From the NCBI GenBank assembly GCA_041558415.1, contig JBFFEY010000007.1:29926-93925 (forward strand): 64,000 nucleotides of DNA. The letters run 5' to 3'. This DNA is from SG8-39 sp041558415. Its GTDB lineage: Bacteria > Pseudomonadota > Gammaproteobacteria > Burkholderiales > SG8-39. Shown in pieces: positions 21,575-30,565 of the stretch (the first letter of the stretch is position 1; each line of letters opens with the position of its first letter). Both the position numbers and the translations under genes were made by a program. The notes below the pieces were generated by a model. It was not told the origin of the DNA. It was given only the letters and a program-made list of their open reading frames with translations, and made no database searches.

Positions 21575-24500
21575 TCAGGCGTGGCGGATACTTTGCCACA
21601 ACTTGCTGAGCCGCTTCACCGAGACCGGCACCGGCGTCTTCAGCGACTGGGCGAACAGCGCAACGCGCAGCTCCTCGAGCAGCCAGCCGAACTGCTCGAG
21701 CTCGGCGGTCACCGCACCGAGCTTGGCACGCGCGGCCATTTCACGCTGCCAGCCGACCGCGAGCGGCGCGATCTCGGCGGCGAGCCGCGCGTCGCGCGCA
21801 GGATCCTCGCGCAACTTGTCGAGCCGCAGCGCGGCGGCCTTGAGGTAGCGCGGCAGGTGCTGCAGCCGCGTCCAGGGCGTCTGCGACACGAAGCGCGGAT
21901 GCAGCAGGCGGGCGAACTGCGCGCGCAGCTCGTCGGCGACGCGCGGGAAGGCCTTGGCCGTGGCGTTTAGGCGCTTTTGCAGCTGGGCGTGCTCGGCCAG
22001 GATCACGCCGACCGTGCGCAGCAGCTCCTGCGCGATCAGGTTGAAGCGGCTGCGCCCTTCCTCGACGCTGCGCTGGAATGCGGCCTGGGTGGTGGGCAAG
22101 GCCTCGGCGAGAAAGGTCCGCTCGAGCGCAGCGACGACGATCTCCTCCTTCAGCGCAACCTCCCCGGCGAGCTGCGCGAACTGCAGGTTGAGCGCGTTGT
22201 CGCGCGCGACCAGCTTCTCCAGGTCGCGCACGCGCTCGCGGAAGACGAGCGCCAGCAGCCGGCGCAGGCCGGCGCGATGCACCGCGCGCGCCTGCTCGGG
22301 CGAGTCGAACACCTGCAGTGCGACTGCGTCGCCGAGGTCGGCGAGCGCCGGGTAGCCGACCAGCGTCTGGCCGCCCTGGCGGATCTCCATGATCTCGGCG
22401 AGATCGCCGAAATCCCAGCGCGTGTGGCGCGCCGCCTCGGGCACGCTCGCCGAGTCGGCGAGCGCGGCGCGCGTCTGCGGTGCCCAGGCGCGCTTCAGCT
22501 CGGCGAGGTTGCGTCCCATGGCGAGCTGCCGGCCATGCTCGTCGACGACGCGAAAGTTCATGTGCAGATGCGGCGGCGCCGAGTCCGGGCGGAAGGCGTC
22601 GACCGGAACCTCGAGGTTGAGTTCGCCGCGGATCCAGCGCGCCAGCGCCGTGGCGAGCGGAGAATCCGCGGGGCGCGCCGCGGCGACGAAGCGCGCGGCG
22701 AAATCGTCGAGCGGCCCGAGGCGGTGGCGCAGGCGCTGCGGCACCGATTTTGCGTAGGCGCGCACCTTTTCCTTGAGCAGCCCCGGTACCAGCCACTCGC
22801 AGCGCGCCGCCGGCAGCTGGTTGAGCAGCGCCACCGGCACGGTCAGCGTGACGCCGTCGCGTGCCGCGCCCGGCTCGAAGTGGTACTCGAGCGCGAAGTC
22901 GTTCGGCCCGATGCGCAGCGTCGGCGGAAAGTTGTCGGTGGTGATGCCCGCCGCTTCGTGGCGCATGAGGTCCTCGCGCCGCAGGAATAACCGCTTCGGG
23001 TCCTCGCGCTCGACGGACTTTCGCCAGCGCTCGAAGTCGGCGCCGTTATGCACGTCCTCGGGCAGGCGGGCGTCGTAGAAGGCGTAGATCAGCGCGTCGT
23101 CGACCAGAATGTCCGGCCGCCGCGACTTGTGCTCGAGGCGCTCGATCTCGGCGACCAGGCGCCGGTTGTGGGCGAAAAACGGCGCGCGGGTCTCGAAGTC
23201 GCCTTCGACCAGCGCCGCGCGGATGAAGATCTCGCGCGCGCCCGCCGGATCGAGCGGCGCGTAGGGCACCCTCCGGTTGGCATAGACCGGCAGCCCGTAG
23301 AGCGTGCCGCGCTCCAACACCACCACCTGGGCGCGCTTCTTCTCCCAGTGCGGATGCTCGTGATGGCGCTTGAGCAGCTGCGCGCCGAGTTCCTCCAGCC
23401 AGCGCGGGTCGATGCCGGCGACGGTGCGTGCGTAGAGGCGCGTGGTCTCGACCAGCTCGGCGGCCATGATCCACTTGCCGGGCTTCCTGGTCGACGTGCC
23501 CGGATGCACCCAGAACTTGATGCCACGCGCGCCCGTGTAGCCACCGCTCGCCTCGTCGCGCAGTCCGACGTTGCCGAGCAGCCCCGCGAGCAGCGCGCGG
23601 TGGATCGCCGCCGCGCCCTCGGCCTGCGCGGCGTCCACGCTGGAGGGCCGCCAGCCGAGCTCGGCGACCAGCGTGTGGAGCTGGCCGTGCAGGTCGCGCC
23701 ATTCGCGCATGCGCGCGACCGAGAGGAAATTCTCGCGGCACAGCTGCGCCAGCTTGCGGTTCGACTTCTTGTGCTCGAGCGCCTCGGCGAAGAAATGCCA
23801 CAGCCTGAGCATGGCGAGAAAGTCGGAGCGCTCGTCAGCGAAGCGCGCGTGCCGCTGGTCGGCGGCGCCGGCGCGCTCCTGCGGGCGCTCGCGCGGATCC
23901 TGCACCGAGAGCGCCGCCGCGATCACCAGCAGCTGCGCGAGGCAGCCCTCGGCGCGGCCGGCGATCAGCATGCGGCCGATGCGCGGGTCGAGCGGCAGCT
24001 TGGCGAGCGCGCGCCCCACCGCGGTGAGCGCCTTCGCCTCGTCCACCGCGCCGAGCTCGGCGAGCAGCGCGTAGCCGTCGGCGATCGCGCGCGGCGTCGG
24101 CGGATCGAGAAAGGGGAAGTCCTCGACGCCGCCGAGCCGCAGGCTCATCGCCCGCAGAATCACCGCGGCGAGCGAAGAGCGCAGCAGCTCGGGCTCGGTG
24201 TACGCCGGCCGCCGGTCGTGATCGGACTCGGCGTAGAGCCGGATGCAGATGCCGTCGGCGACCCGCCCGCAGCGCCCGGCGCGCTGGCGCGCCGCGGCCT
24301 GCGAAATCGTCTCGACGCGCAGCATCTCGACCTTGTTGCGCAGGCTGTAGCGCTTGACGCGCGCCAGGCCGGTATCGACCACGTAGCGGATGCGCGGCAC
24401 CGTGAGCGAGGTCTCGGCGACGTTGGTCGCCAGCACGATGCGCCGTGTCGCGCCGGGGCGGAATACGCGGTCCTGCTCGGCCGCCGACAGCCGCGCGTAG

Positions 24501-25309
24501 AGCGGCAGGATCTCGCTGCCCGGCGGATGGTGCTTGCGCAGCACCTCGGCCGCGTCGCGGATCTCGCGCTCGCCCGGCAGGAAAACGAGCACGTCGCCCG
24601 GGCCCTCGCGGCACAGCTCGGCGACCGCGTCGGCGAGCGCCTGCTCTTCCTCCTCGCGCGTGGTGTCCTCCGCGTCGCCCGCCACCGGCCGGTAGCGAAT
24701 CTCCACCGGGTAGAGCCGCCCGGAGACTTCGATTACCGGGGCGCCGTCGAAATGGCGCGAGAACCGCTCGGCGTCGATCGTCGCCGAGGTGATCACCAGC
24801 CGCAGGTCGGCGCGCCGCGACTGCAGCCGCTTGAGATAGCCGAGCAGGAAATCGATGTTGAGGCTGCGCTCGTGCGCCTCGTCTAGGATGATCGCCTCGT
24901 ACTGCGACAGCGTCGGGTCGCTCTGGGTCTCGGCGAGCAGGATGCCGTCGGTCATCAGCTTGACGAGCGAATCCGGCCGCACGCGGTCCTGGAAGCGCAC
25001 CTTGTAGCCGACCGCGCCGCCGGGCTCGGCGCGCAGCTCCTCGGCCAGGCGCGCGGCCACTGAGCGGGCGGCGATGCGCCGCGGCTGGGTGTGGCCGATC
25101 AGGCCGCGCGCACCGCAGCCCATGTCGAGCAGGATTTTCGGTAGCTGCGTGGTCTTGCCCGAACCGGTCTCGCCGCAGACGATCACCACGGGATGGCGTT
25201 CGATGGCGGCACGGATCTCCGCGCGCTTCGCGTTGACCGGCAGCGCGGGATCGAAGGCGATGGGCGAAAGCCGGGCGATGCGCGCGGCGCGCTGGACTTC
25301 GGAACTCAA
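21575..25309 (-). CDS. hrpA: ATP-dependent RNA helicase HrpA
   Basis: A 1244-residue DEAH-box helicase of the HrpA type, which acts on structured mRNA and stalled ribosomes. Walker A CGETGSGKTTQ (about 45-55), DEAHERS, SATID, then FLPGEREIRD and VATNVAETSLTVPRI, and QRAGRCGR motif VI are all intact. They are followed by HA2 and OB domains and the long DUF3418 C-terminal region (ending ELRVALFAQSLKTPVPVSVKRLSKLW). Length is close to E. coli HrpA (about 1300). TTG start at 25309, reading M-S-S-E-V-Q; no ATG fits. It is divergent from the DUF2062 gene. Confidence 0.96.
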   Translation of the reverse strand: MSSEVQRAARIARLSPIAFDPALPVNAKRAEIRAAIERHPVVIVCGETGSGKTTQLPKILLDMGCGARGLIGHTQPRRIAARSVAARLAEELRAEPGGAVGYKVRFQDRVRPDSLVKLMTDGILLAETQSDPTLSQYEAIILDEAHERSLNIDFLLGYLKRLQSRRADLRLVITSATIDAERFSRHFDGAPVIEVSGRLYPVEIRYRPVAGDAEDTTREEEEQALADAVAELCREGPGDVLVFLPGEREIRDAAEVLRKHHPPGSEILPLYARLSAAEQDRVFRPGATRRIVLATNVAETSLTVPRIRYVVDTGLARVKRYSLRNKVEMLRVETISQAAARQRAGRCGRVADGICIRLYAESDHDRRPAYTEPELLRSSLAAVILRAMSLRLGGVEDFPFLDPPTPRAIADGYALLAELGAVDEAKALTAVGRALAKLPLDPRIGRMLIAGRAEGCLAQLLVIAAALSVQDPRERPQERAGAADQRHARFADERSDFLAMLRLWHFFAEALEHKKSNRKLAQLCRENFLSVARMREWRDLHGQLHTLVAELGWRPSSVDAAQAEGAAAIHRALLAGLLGNVGLRDEASGGYTGARGIKFWVHPGTSTRKPGKWIMAAELVETTRLYARTVAGIDPRWLEELGAQLLKRHHEHPHWEKKRAQVVVLERGTLYGLPVYANRRVPYAPLDPAGAREIFIRAALVEGDFETRAPFFAHNRRLVAEIERLEHKSRRPDILVDDALIYAFYDARLPEDVHNGADFERWRKSVEREDPKRLFLRREDLMRHEAAGITTDNFPPTLRIGPNDFALEYHFEPGAARDGVTLTVPVALLNQLPAARCEWLVPGLLKEKVRAYAKSVPQRLRHRLGPLDDFAARFVAAARPADSPLATALARWIRGELNLEVPVDAFRPDSAPPHLHMNFRVVDEHGRQLAMGRNLAELKRAWAPQTRAALADSASVPEAARHTRWDFGDLAEIMEIRQGGQTLVGYPALADLGDAVALQVFDSPEQARAVHRAGLRRLLALVFRERVRDLEKLVARDNALNLQFAQLAGEVALKEEIVVAALERTFLAEALPTTQAAFQRSVEEGRSRFNLIAQELLRTVGVILAEHAQLQKRLNATAKAFPRVADELRAQFARLLHPRFVSQTPWTRLQHLPRYLKAAALRLDKLREDPARDARLAAEIAPLAVGWQREMAARAKLGAVTAELEQFGWLLEELRVALFAQSLKTPVPVSVKRLSKLWQSIRHA

Positions 25310-25369
25310 GGCACGCCGATTCTATCGGCTCGCCGCAGGCTGCGCCGCCGTCCGCGGGTAGCATAGGGC

Positions 25370-25936
25370 ATGGTGCGCAAATGGCTGCACAAACGACTGC
25401 CGAAGCCCGAGGACGTTCAGGCGAAGCCCTCGCTGCGCTGGCTGGGGCCGCTCTTGCGGCGCCCTTGGCTGTGGCAGCTGACGCGCCGCCGCGTTGCGCT
25501 GGGCGCCGCGATCGGCGTGTTCTTCGGCTTTCTCGTCCCGGTGCTGCAGATCGCGCTGTCCGCCGTGTTCGCGGTGCTGCTGCGCGCCAACCTGCCGGTC
25601 GCCGCGGTGAGCACGCTGGTGTCCAACCCGTTCACCTATGCGCCGATCTTCGTGTTCGCCTACCGCACCGGTTCGGCGATCCTCGGCGAACGCGTCGACG
25701 AGGCGCAGCTCGCCGCGCTCGAAGAGGAGGTCGAGGGCGAGGAGGCCAAACCGGCGAGCTGGGCCGACCGCGCCGCGGCGATCGGCAAGCCGTTTTTCCT
25801 CGGCCTGTTCATCTTCGCCACGGTCGGCGCGCTTGCGACCTGGCTGCTGGTCAACCTGCTGTGGATGATTGCGGTACGCTTGCAGCGCCGCGGCCGGCGC
25901 GCGAACAGCCGACGACAGGGCGCGCCCCCGGAATGA
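25370..25936 (+). CDS. DUF2062-family membrane protein
   Basis: A 188-residue protein with a basic N terminus (KRLPKPEDVQAKPSLRWLGP), two hydrophobic segments around GAAIGVFFGFLVPVLQIALSA and VSTLVSNPFTYAPIFVFAYR, an acidic stretch EEEVEGEEAK, and a final helix FFLGLFIFATVGALATWLLV. This matches DUF2062, a family of unknown function common in proteobacteria. It is divergent from hrpA across 60 bases. The stop TGA overlaps an ATG opening a signal peptide in another frame, the start of the broken gene that follows. Confidence 0.88.
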   Translation: MVRKWLHKRLPKPEDVQAKPSLRWLGPLLRRPWLWQLTRRRVALGAAIGVFFGFLVPVLQIALSAVFAVLLRANLPVAAVSTLVSNPFTYAPIFVFAYRTGSAILGERVDEAQLAALEEEVEGEEAKPASWADRAAAIGKPFFLGLFIFATVGALATWLLVNLLWMIAVRLQRRGRRANSRRQGAPPE

Positions 25937-26434
25937 AGCCGATGACGACAAACTTTCTACGCGCTGCCCTGGTCGCCCTGGTGCTTTGCCTGGTGTCGCT
26001 GCAAGGCCTCGCACAGGCCATCGTCGCAAACGTCGCGCGCGCTGCGGGCGCGCGATCCGGTGTACCTCGGCGACGACGCGAGCGGCGGCCAGGACGTCGG
26101 CGGCACCACCGCCGTACCCTGCTTGCGCTGGCTGATCGACCAGCGCTTCGGCCTCGACGTCAACGCCGTCGAGGGCTTACTCGACGCGACGTGGAGCCGC
26201 ATCGAGCCGACGGGCACGCCGGGCTCGCCGCGGATCCTCGCCTTGAGCTACGACGCCACGCGCAAGTTCGCCGGCGCGACGCAGCCCGACGACAAGGACG
26301 AGTGGGAGTGGACGCTCGGGCTGCGCTTCTTCGCCAAGCGCAACATCACGCTCAGCGCCGAGTACCTGCGGACCGAGGGGCGCGACCAGTTCGACAACGA
26401 GGCCTGGAACCTGCTCGCGCGCTTCGAGTTCTGA
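25933..26434 (+). pseudogene. Frameshifted small outer-membrane/beta-barrel protein
   Basis: The ATG at 25933 opens a signal peptide (NFLRAALVALVLCLVSLQGL then AQA) that soon turns into arginine-rich nonsense. A second frame carries a plausible mature sequence, ARDPVYLGDDASGGQDVGG, then SRILALSYDATRKF-like and WTLGLRFFAKRNITLSAEYL strands, and ends NLLARFEF, the terminal aromatic strand expected for an outer-membrane barrel. The switch must occur between about 26020 and 26060 and needs one indel. Either a real frameshift or a sequence error. The mature part is short (about 130 residues), so it may be a deleted remnant of a porin. Convergent with ribE, 12 bases apart. Confidence 0.55.
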
Positions 26435-26446
26435 GCGGCGCGGGCG

Positions 26447-27034
26447 TCAGTCGTTACCGAGCATGCGCTCGACGTAGCGCGCGATCAAATCCACCTCGAG
26501 ATTGACCTTCGCGCCTGGCGCGAGGCGCGTAAGCGTCGTCACCGCGAGCGTGTGCGGGATGAGGTTGACCTCGAAGACGTCGTCCTCGACACGGTTCACC
26601 GTGAGGCTCACGCCGTCGACGGTGATCGAACCCTTGCGCGCGACGTAGCGCGCAAGATCCTTCGGCACGCGCAGCCGCAGGCGCTTGGATTCGCCCGCCG
26701 GCTCGAAGGCGACGACCTCGCCCAGGCCGTCGACGTGCCCGGTGACCAGGTGCCCGCCCAGCTTGTCGCCCAGCGCGAGCGACTTCTCCAGATTGACCGG
26801 CCCCGGCGCATCCAGCCCGACGGTGCAGGCGAGCGTCTCGCGGGAGACGTCGAAGGCAAGGCGCGCGCCGTCGATCGCCACCACCGTGAGGCAGGCGCCC
26901 TGCACGCAGATCGAATCGCCGAGCGCAATGCCGCTACGTTCTAGGGTCCCCGTATCGACGCTCAGGCGTACGCCCTGCGCGAGCGGCGTCAGCGACTCGA
27001 TGCGTCCCACCGCCTGAACGATTCCCGTGAACAT
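26447..27034 (-). CDS. ribE: Riboflavin synthase alpha chain
   Basis: A 195-residue riboflavin synthase, which converts two 6,7-dimethyl-8-ribityllumazine molecules into riboflavin plus a pyrimidine. The N terminus MFTGIVQAVG is diagnostic. The two lumazine-binding repeats are seen as SICVQGACLTVVAI/FDVSRETL and SITVDGVSLTVNRV/VNLIPHTL. Full length. Start 27034 overlaps the ribD stop by one base (TGATG). Last gene of the leftward glyA-nrdR-ribD-ribE group. Confidence 0.96.
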   Translation of the reverse strand: MFTGIVQAVGRIESLTPLAQGVRLSVDTGTLERSGIALGDSICVQGACLTVVAIDGARLAFDVSRETLACTVGLDAPGPVNLEKSLALGDKLGGHLVTGHVDGLGEVVAFEPAGESKRLRLRVPKDLARYVARKGSITVDGVSLTVNRVEDDVFEVNLIPHTLAVTTLTRLAPGAKVNLEVDLIARYVERMLGND

Positions 27035-28125
27035 CAGCGCCTCGCGATCACGCGCAGATCGTCGCCCAAGCGCTCGACCGCGTGCAAGCGCAGCCTGAGG
27101 CGCGCGTCGAGCGCAGCCGGCGCCGGCAGGTTGACCATGCCCTGCGCACCATCGCCGAGCAGGCTCGGGTTGAGGTAGCAGAGGAACTCGTCGACGCAGC
27201 CCTCGCGCACGAGCGAGCCGTTCAGCTTGAAGCCGCCTTCAACGTGCAGCTCGTTGACGCCGCGTTTTGCCAGCACCTCAAGCATCGGCGGCAGGTCGAC
27301 CTTGCCCGCGGCGTTTGGCAGCACCACCACTTCCGCGCCCTGCGCCTCGAGCGCGCGCCGGCGCTGGGCGTCGTCTTCGCCGCACATGAGCAGCACATTG
27401 CCGCCTTGCAGGATGCGCGCCGCGGGTGGCGTCTCGAGGCGGCTGTCGACCACCACGCGCAGCGGCTGGCGCGGCGTATCGACGCCGCGCACGGTGAGCC
27501 GCGGATCGTCCGCCTTCACCGTGCCGATGCCGGTGAGCAGCGCGCAGGCGCGCGCGCGCCAGCGGTGGCCGTCGAGCCGCGCCGCTTCGCCGGTGATCCA
27601 CTGCGAGCGGCCGTCGGCGAGCGCGCTGCGCCCGTCGAGCGTGGCGGCGATCTTCATGCGTACCCAGGGCCGGCCGCGCGTCATGCGCGCAACGAAGCCG
27701 ATGTTGAGCTCGCGCGCTTCGTCCTCCAGCAGGCCATGCGCCACCGCGACGCCCGACGCGGCCAGCCGATCGGCGCCGTGCGCCGCCGCCGGGTTCGGAT
27801 CACGCATGGCACAGACCACGCGCGTCACGCCCGCCGCCACCAGCGCCTCCGCACAGGGCGGCGTGCGGCCGTGGTGATTGCAGGGCTCGAGCGTGAGGTA
27901 GGCGGTGGCACCGCGCGCTGCCTTGCCCGCGTGCTCGAGGGCGTTCACTTCGGCATGGGCGAGACCGGCGCGCGCGTGCCAGCCTTCGCCGACCACGCGT
28001 TCGCCCTGCGCGATGACGCAGCCGACGCGCGGGTTGGGCGTCGCGCTATACAGGCCGCGCGCGGCGAGCGCCAGCGCCCGCGCCATCATCGCGCGGTCCA
28101 GTTCGCTGAATTCGCGTTGCGCCAA
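27034..28125 (-). CDS. ribD: Riboflavin biosynthesis deaminase/reductase RibD
   Basis: A 363-residue bifunctional enzyme. The deaminase domain has AHAEVNAL and PCNHHGRTPPC zinc ligands; the reductase domain contains RPWVRMKIAATLDG and HVEGGFKLNGSLV. Together they carry out the second and third steps from GTP to lumazine. TTG start at 28125 (M-A-Q-R-E), supported by GGAG about ten bases upstream on the minus strand; there is no suitable ATG. Sits 20 bases after nrdR. No FMN riboswitch is seen in front of it, in keeping with its internal position in the operon. Confidence 0.95.
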   Translation of the reverse strand: MAQREFSELDRAMMARALALAARGLYSATPNPRVGCVIAQGERVVGEGWHARAGLAHAEVNALEHAGKAARGATAYLTLEPCNHHGRTPPCAEALVAAGVTRVVCAMRDPNPAAAHGADRLAASGVAVAHGLLEDEARELNIGFVARMTRGRPWVRMKIAATLDGRSALADGRSQWITGEAARLDGHRWRARACALLTGIGTVKADDPRLTVRGVDTPRQPLRVVVDSRLETPPAARILQGGNVLLMCGEDDAQRRRALEAQGAEVVVLPNAAGKVDLPPMLEVLAKRGVNELHVEGGFKLNGSLVREGCVDEFLCYLNPSLLGDGAQGMVNLPAPAALDARLRLRLHAVERLGDDLRVIARR

Positions 28126-28145
28126 GCACGTCTCCGTTCAGCGCG

Positions 28146-28619
28146 CTAGCTGCCCCGGCGGCGCTTCCTCGGGCTCTTGATGGCCTGCACCGCCTCGCGG
28201 AAATCGTCCGGCGTCTCGAAGCTGCGGTACACCGAGGCAAAGCGGATGTAGGCGATCTTGTCGAGCTTGGCAAGCTCGCGCATCACCAGGTCGCCGACCC
28301 GCCCGGTCGGCACCTCGCGCTCGCCCAGCGCGCGCAGGCGCTCCTCGATGCGGTCGACCGCGGCGTCGACCGCCTCGGTCGCCACCGAACGCTTGCGCAG
28401 CGCGAGCATCATGCTGCCGACCAGCTTGTCGCGGTCGAAATCGGTGCGCGTACCGTCCTTCTTGACGAGACGCGGCATGCGCAGCTCGACGCGCTCGTAG
28501 GTGGTGAAACGCTTGTCGCATTTCGGACAGCGCCGCCGCCGCCGAATGACGTTCGCCTCCGGATTCGAGCGCGTGTCGACGACCTGGGTGTCGTCGCTGC
28601 TGCAGAAGGGGCAGCGCAT
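28146..28619 (-). CDS. nrdR: Transcriptional repressor NrdR
   Basis: A 157-residue NrdR: zinc ribbon MRCPFCSS...CPKCDKRFTTYERVE, then the ATP-cone domain with VKKDGTRTDFDRDKL. It senses ATP/dATP and represses ribonucleotide reductase genes through NrdR boxes. Nine bases after glyA, a common betaproteobacterial order. The basic tail SPRKRRRGS is ordinary for the family. Confidence 0.97.
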   Translation of the reverse strand: MRCPFCSSDDTQVVDTRSNPEANVIRRRRRCPKCDKRFTTYERVELRMPRLVKKDGTRTDFDRDKLVGSMMLALRKRSVATEAVDAAVDRIEERLRALGEREVPTGRVGDLVMRELAKLDKIAYIRFASVYRSFETPDDFREAVQAIKSPRKRRRGS

Positions 28620-28628
28620 GGCCGCGCC

Positions 28629-29888
28629 TCAGGCTTCGACCGGCACGGGCGCGTAGACCGGGAAGCTGCGGCACAGCGCTTCGGCTTCCCCCTGCACGCG
28701 GCGCAGCGTCGCTTCGTCCGAGGGCTTGTCGAGGACGTCGGCGATCAGGTTGGCGAGGATCTCGGCTTCCGGCACACGAAAGCCGCGCGTGGTCATCGCC
28801 GGCGTGCCGATGCGGATGCCGCTGGTCACCGTGGGGCGCTCGGGATCGTTCGGCACCGAATTCTTGTTGACGGTGATGTGCGCGCGTCCGAGAACGTCTT
28901 CCGCGTCTCGCCCGGTGATGCCCTTGCGCCGCAGGTCGACGAGGAACATATGGCAGTCGGTGCGCTCCGAGACGATACGCAGCCCGCGCGCGGCGAGCAC
29001 GCGCGCCATGGCGCGCGCATTGTCGAGCGTCTGCTGCTGGTAGGTACGGAACTCCGGCCGCATCGCCTCGCCGAAGGCGACCGCCTTCGCCGCGATGACG
29101 TGCATCAGCGGGCCGCCCTGCAGGCCCGGAAAGACCGCCGAGTTCAGTGCCCGCTCGTACTCGGCGTCGGCGAGGATCATGCCGCCGCGCGGCCCGCGCA
29201 GCGTCTTGTGCGTGGTCGTGGTCACCACGTCGGCGATGTGGAGCGGGCTCGGATAGAGCCCCGCGGCGACGAGCCCGGCGTAGTGCGCGATGTCTGCCAC
29301 CAGGACCGCGTTCACCGCATCGGCGATGTGGCGCAGGTGCTGCCAGTCGATCGCGAGCGAGTAGGCGGAGGCGCCGGCGACGATAAGGCGCGGATTGTGC
29401 TCGCGCGCCAGGCGCTCGGCTTCCGCGTAATCGAGCACCTCGTTCGCGTCGAGACCGTAGGACAGCGCGCGGTAGAGCTTGCCGCTCGAGCTCACCGCCG
29501 CGCCGTGCGTCAGGTGCCCGCCGTGCGCGAGCGACATGCCGAGCAGGGTGTCGCCCGGCTTGAGAAACGCCAGATAGGCCGCCTGGTTGGCCTGCGAGCC
29601 GGAGTGCGGCTGCACGTTGACGTACTCGGCGCCGAACAGCCGTTTGGCGCGCTCGATGGCGAGGTGCTCGGCGATGTCGACGAACCCGCAGCCGCCGTAG
29701 TAGCGCTTGCCCGGATAGCCCTCGGCGTACTTGTTGGTGAGCTGCGAGCCCTGCGCTTCGAGTACCGCCGGGCTGACGTAGTTCTCGGAAGCGATCAGCT
29801 CGATATGGTCTTCCTGGCGCTGATGCTCGAGGCAGATTGCATTCCAGAGTTCAGGGTCTGACTGCGCGAGAGGGGCGTTGGAGAACAT
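28629..29888 (-). CDS. glyA: Serine hydroxymethyltransferase
   Basis: A 419-residue PLP enzyme that interconverts serine plus THF with glycine plus 5,10-methylene-THF. HRQEDHIELIASENY at the start, the PLP lysine in TTTTHKTLRGPRGG and the C-terminal TSGIRIGTPAMTTRGF are all intact. First gene of the leftward glyA-nrdR-ribD-ribE set. It supplies the folate cofactor used by ThyA and, with the gcv operon at 38-42.5 kb, balances glycine and one-carbon units. Confidence 0.97.
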   Translation of the reverse strand: MFSNAPLAQSDPELWNAICLEHQRQEDHIELIASENYVSPAVLEAQGSQLTNKYAEGYPGKRYYGGCGFVDIAEHLAIERAKRLFGAEYVNVQPHSGSQANQAAYLAFLKPGDTLLGMSLAHGGHLTHGAAVSSSGKLYRALSYGLDANEVLDYAEAERLAREHNPRLIVAGASAYSLAIDWQHLRHIADAVNAVLVADIAHYAGLVAAGLYPSPLHIADVVTTTTHKTLRGPRGGMILADAEYERALNSAVFPGLQGGPLMHVIAAKAVAFGEAMRPEFRTYQQQTLDNARAMARVLAARGLRIVSERTDCHMFLVDLRRKGITGRDAEDVLGRAHITVNKNSVPNDPERPTVTSGIRIGTPAMTTRGFRVPEAEILANLIADVLDKPSDEATLRRVQGEAEALCRSFPVYAPVPVEA

Positions 29889-29949
29889 GGCGTACCGCGG
29901 AGGGAAAGCCGGATTTTACAGGACCCCCTCCGGCGCTCCGCGCAGCGCA

Positions 29950-30555
29950 TCACACGCGCGGCGGCGGCGCGACGTCGGCCGGGGTGTCGATGTCGCGGAT
30001 CGCGCCCGGGTCGCCGACCGGCAGCTTGACCAGCTCGGCGGCGTGCGCCGCGAGCAGGCTGCGCGCGCCTTCGTCACCGCTGAGCGCCTCGAGCTCGGCG
30101 CGAAAGCGCCCGGCAATGCCCACCGGGTGCCCGCGTCGCGTGCGGAAGTACGGCGCCGCGAGCGCTGCGCCGCCGGACAGCGCGTCGCGCACCGCGGCGA
30201 TGGTGCTCGGTCGCACGAACGGCATGTCGGCGAGCCCCACCAGGTAGCCATCGACGTCGCCCGCGGCGCGCGCACCGCAGGCGAGGCTCGCACCCATGCC
30301 CTGGTCCGCATCCGCGCAGACCACCACTTCGCAGCCCTCCGCGGCGAGCGCCCGCGCCGTGGCCTCGGAACCGGGACGCACCACCGCGACGATGCGGTCG
30401 AGCTCGGCTTTCAGGTGGCGCGCCGCCTGCACCGCCACCGCGACGCCGTGCGGCAGCGCATGCGCCAGCTTGTCGGCGCCGAAGCGCCGGCTGGCGCCGG
30501 CGGCGAGCAGCAGGCCGACGATTCGGGGCCGCGGCGCCGGCGTCGCGGCGCTCAA
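29950..30555 (-). CDS. mocA: MocA/MobA-like nucleotidyltransferase
   Basis: A 201-residue NTP-transferase domain. LLLAAGASRRFGADKL is the nucleotide-binding loop of MobA/MocA enzymes, GLADMPFVRP carries the catalytic metal-binding Asp and TRRGHPVGI the GHP motif. MocA adds CMP to Mo-molybdopterin to make the cytosine dinucleotide cofactor used by xanthine-oxidase-family enzymes. That fits the adjacent xdhC and coxSLM genes. TTG start at 30555; 10 bases after xdhC. Confidence 0.86.
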   Translation of the reverse strand: MSAATPAPRPRIVGLLLAAGASRRFGADKLAHALPHGVAVAVQAARHLKAELDRIVAVVRPGSEATARALAAEGCEVVVCADADQGMGASLACGARAAGDVDGYLVGLADMPFVRPSTIAAVRDALSGGAALAAPYFRTRRGHPVGIAGRFRAELEALSGDEGARSLLAAHAAELVKLPVGDPGAIRDIDTPADVAPPPRV

Positions 30556-30565
30556 GCTGCCGCTC

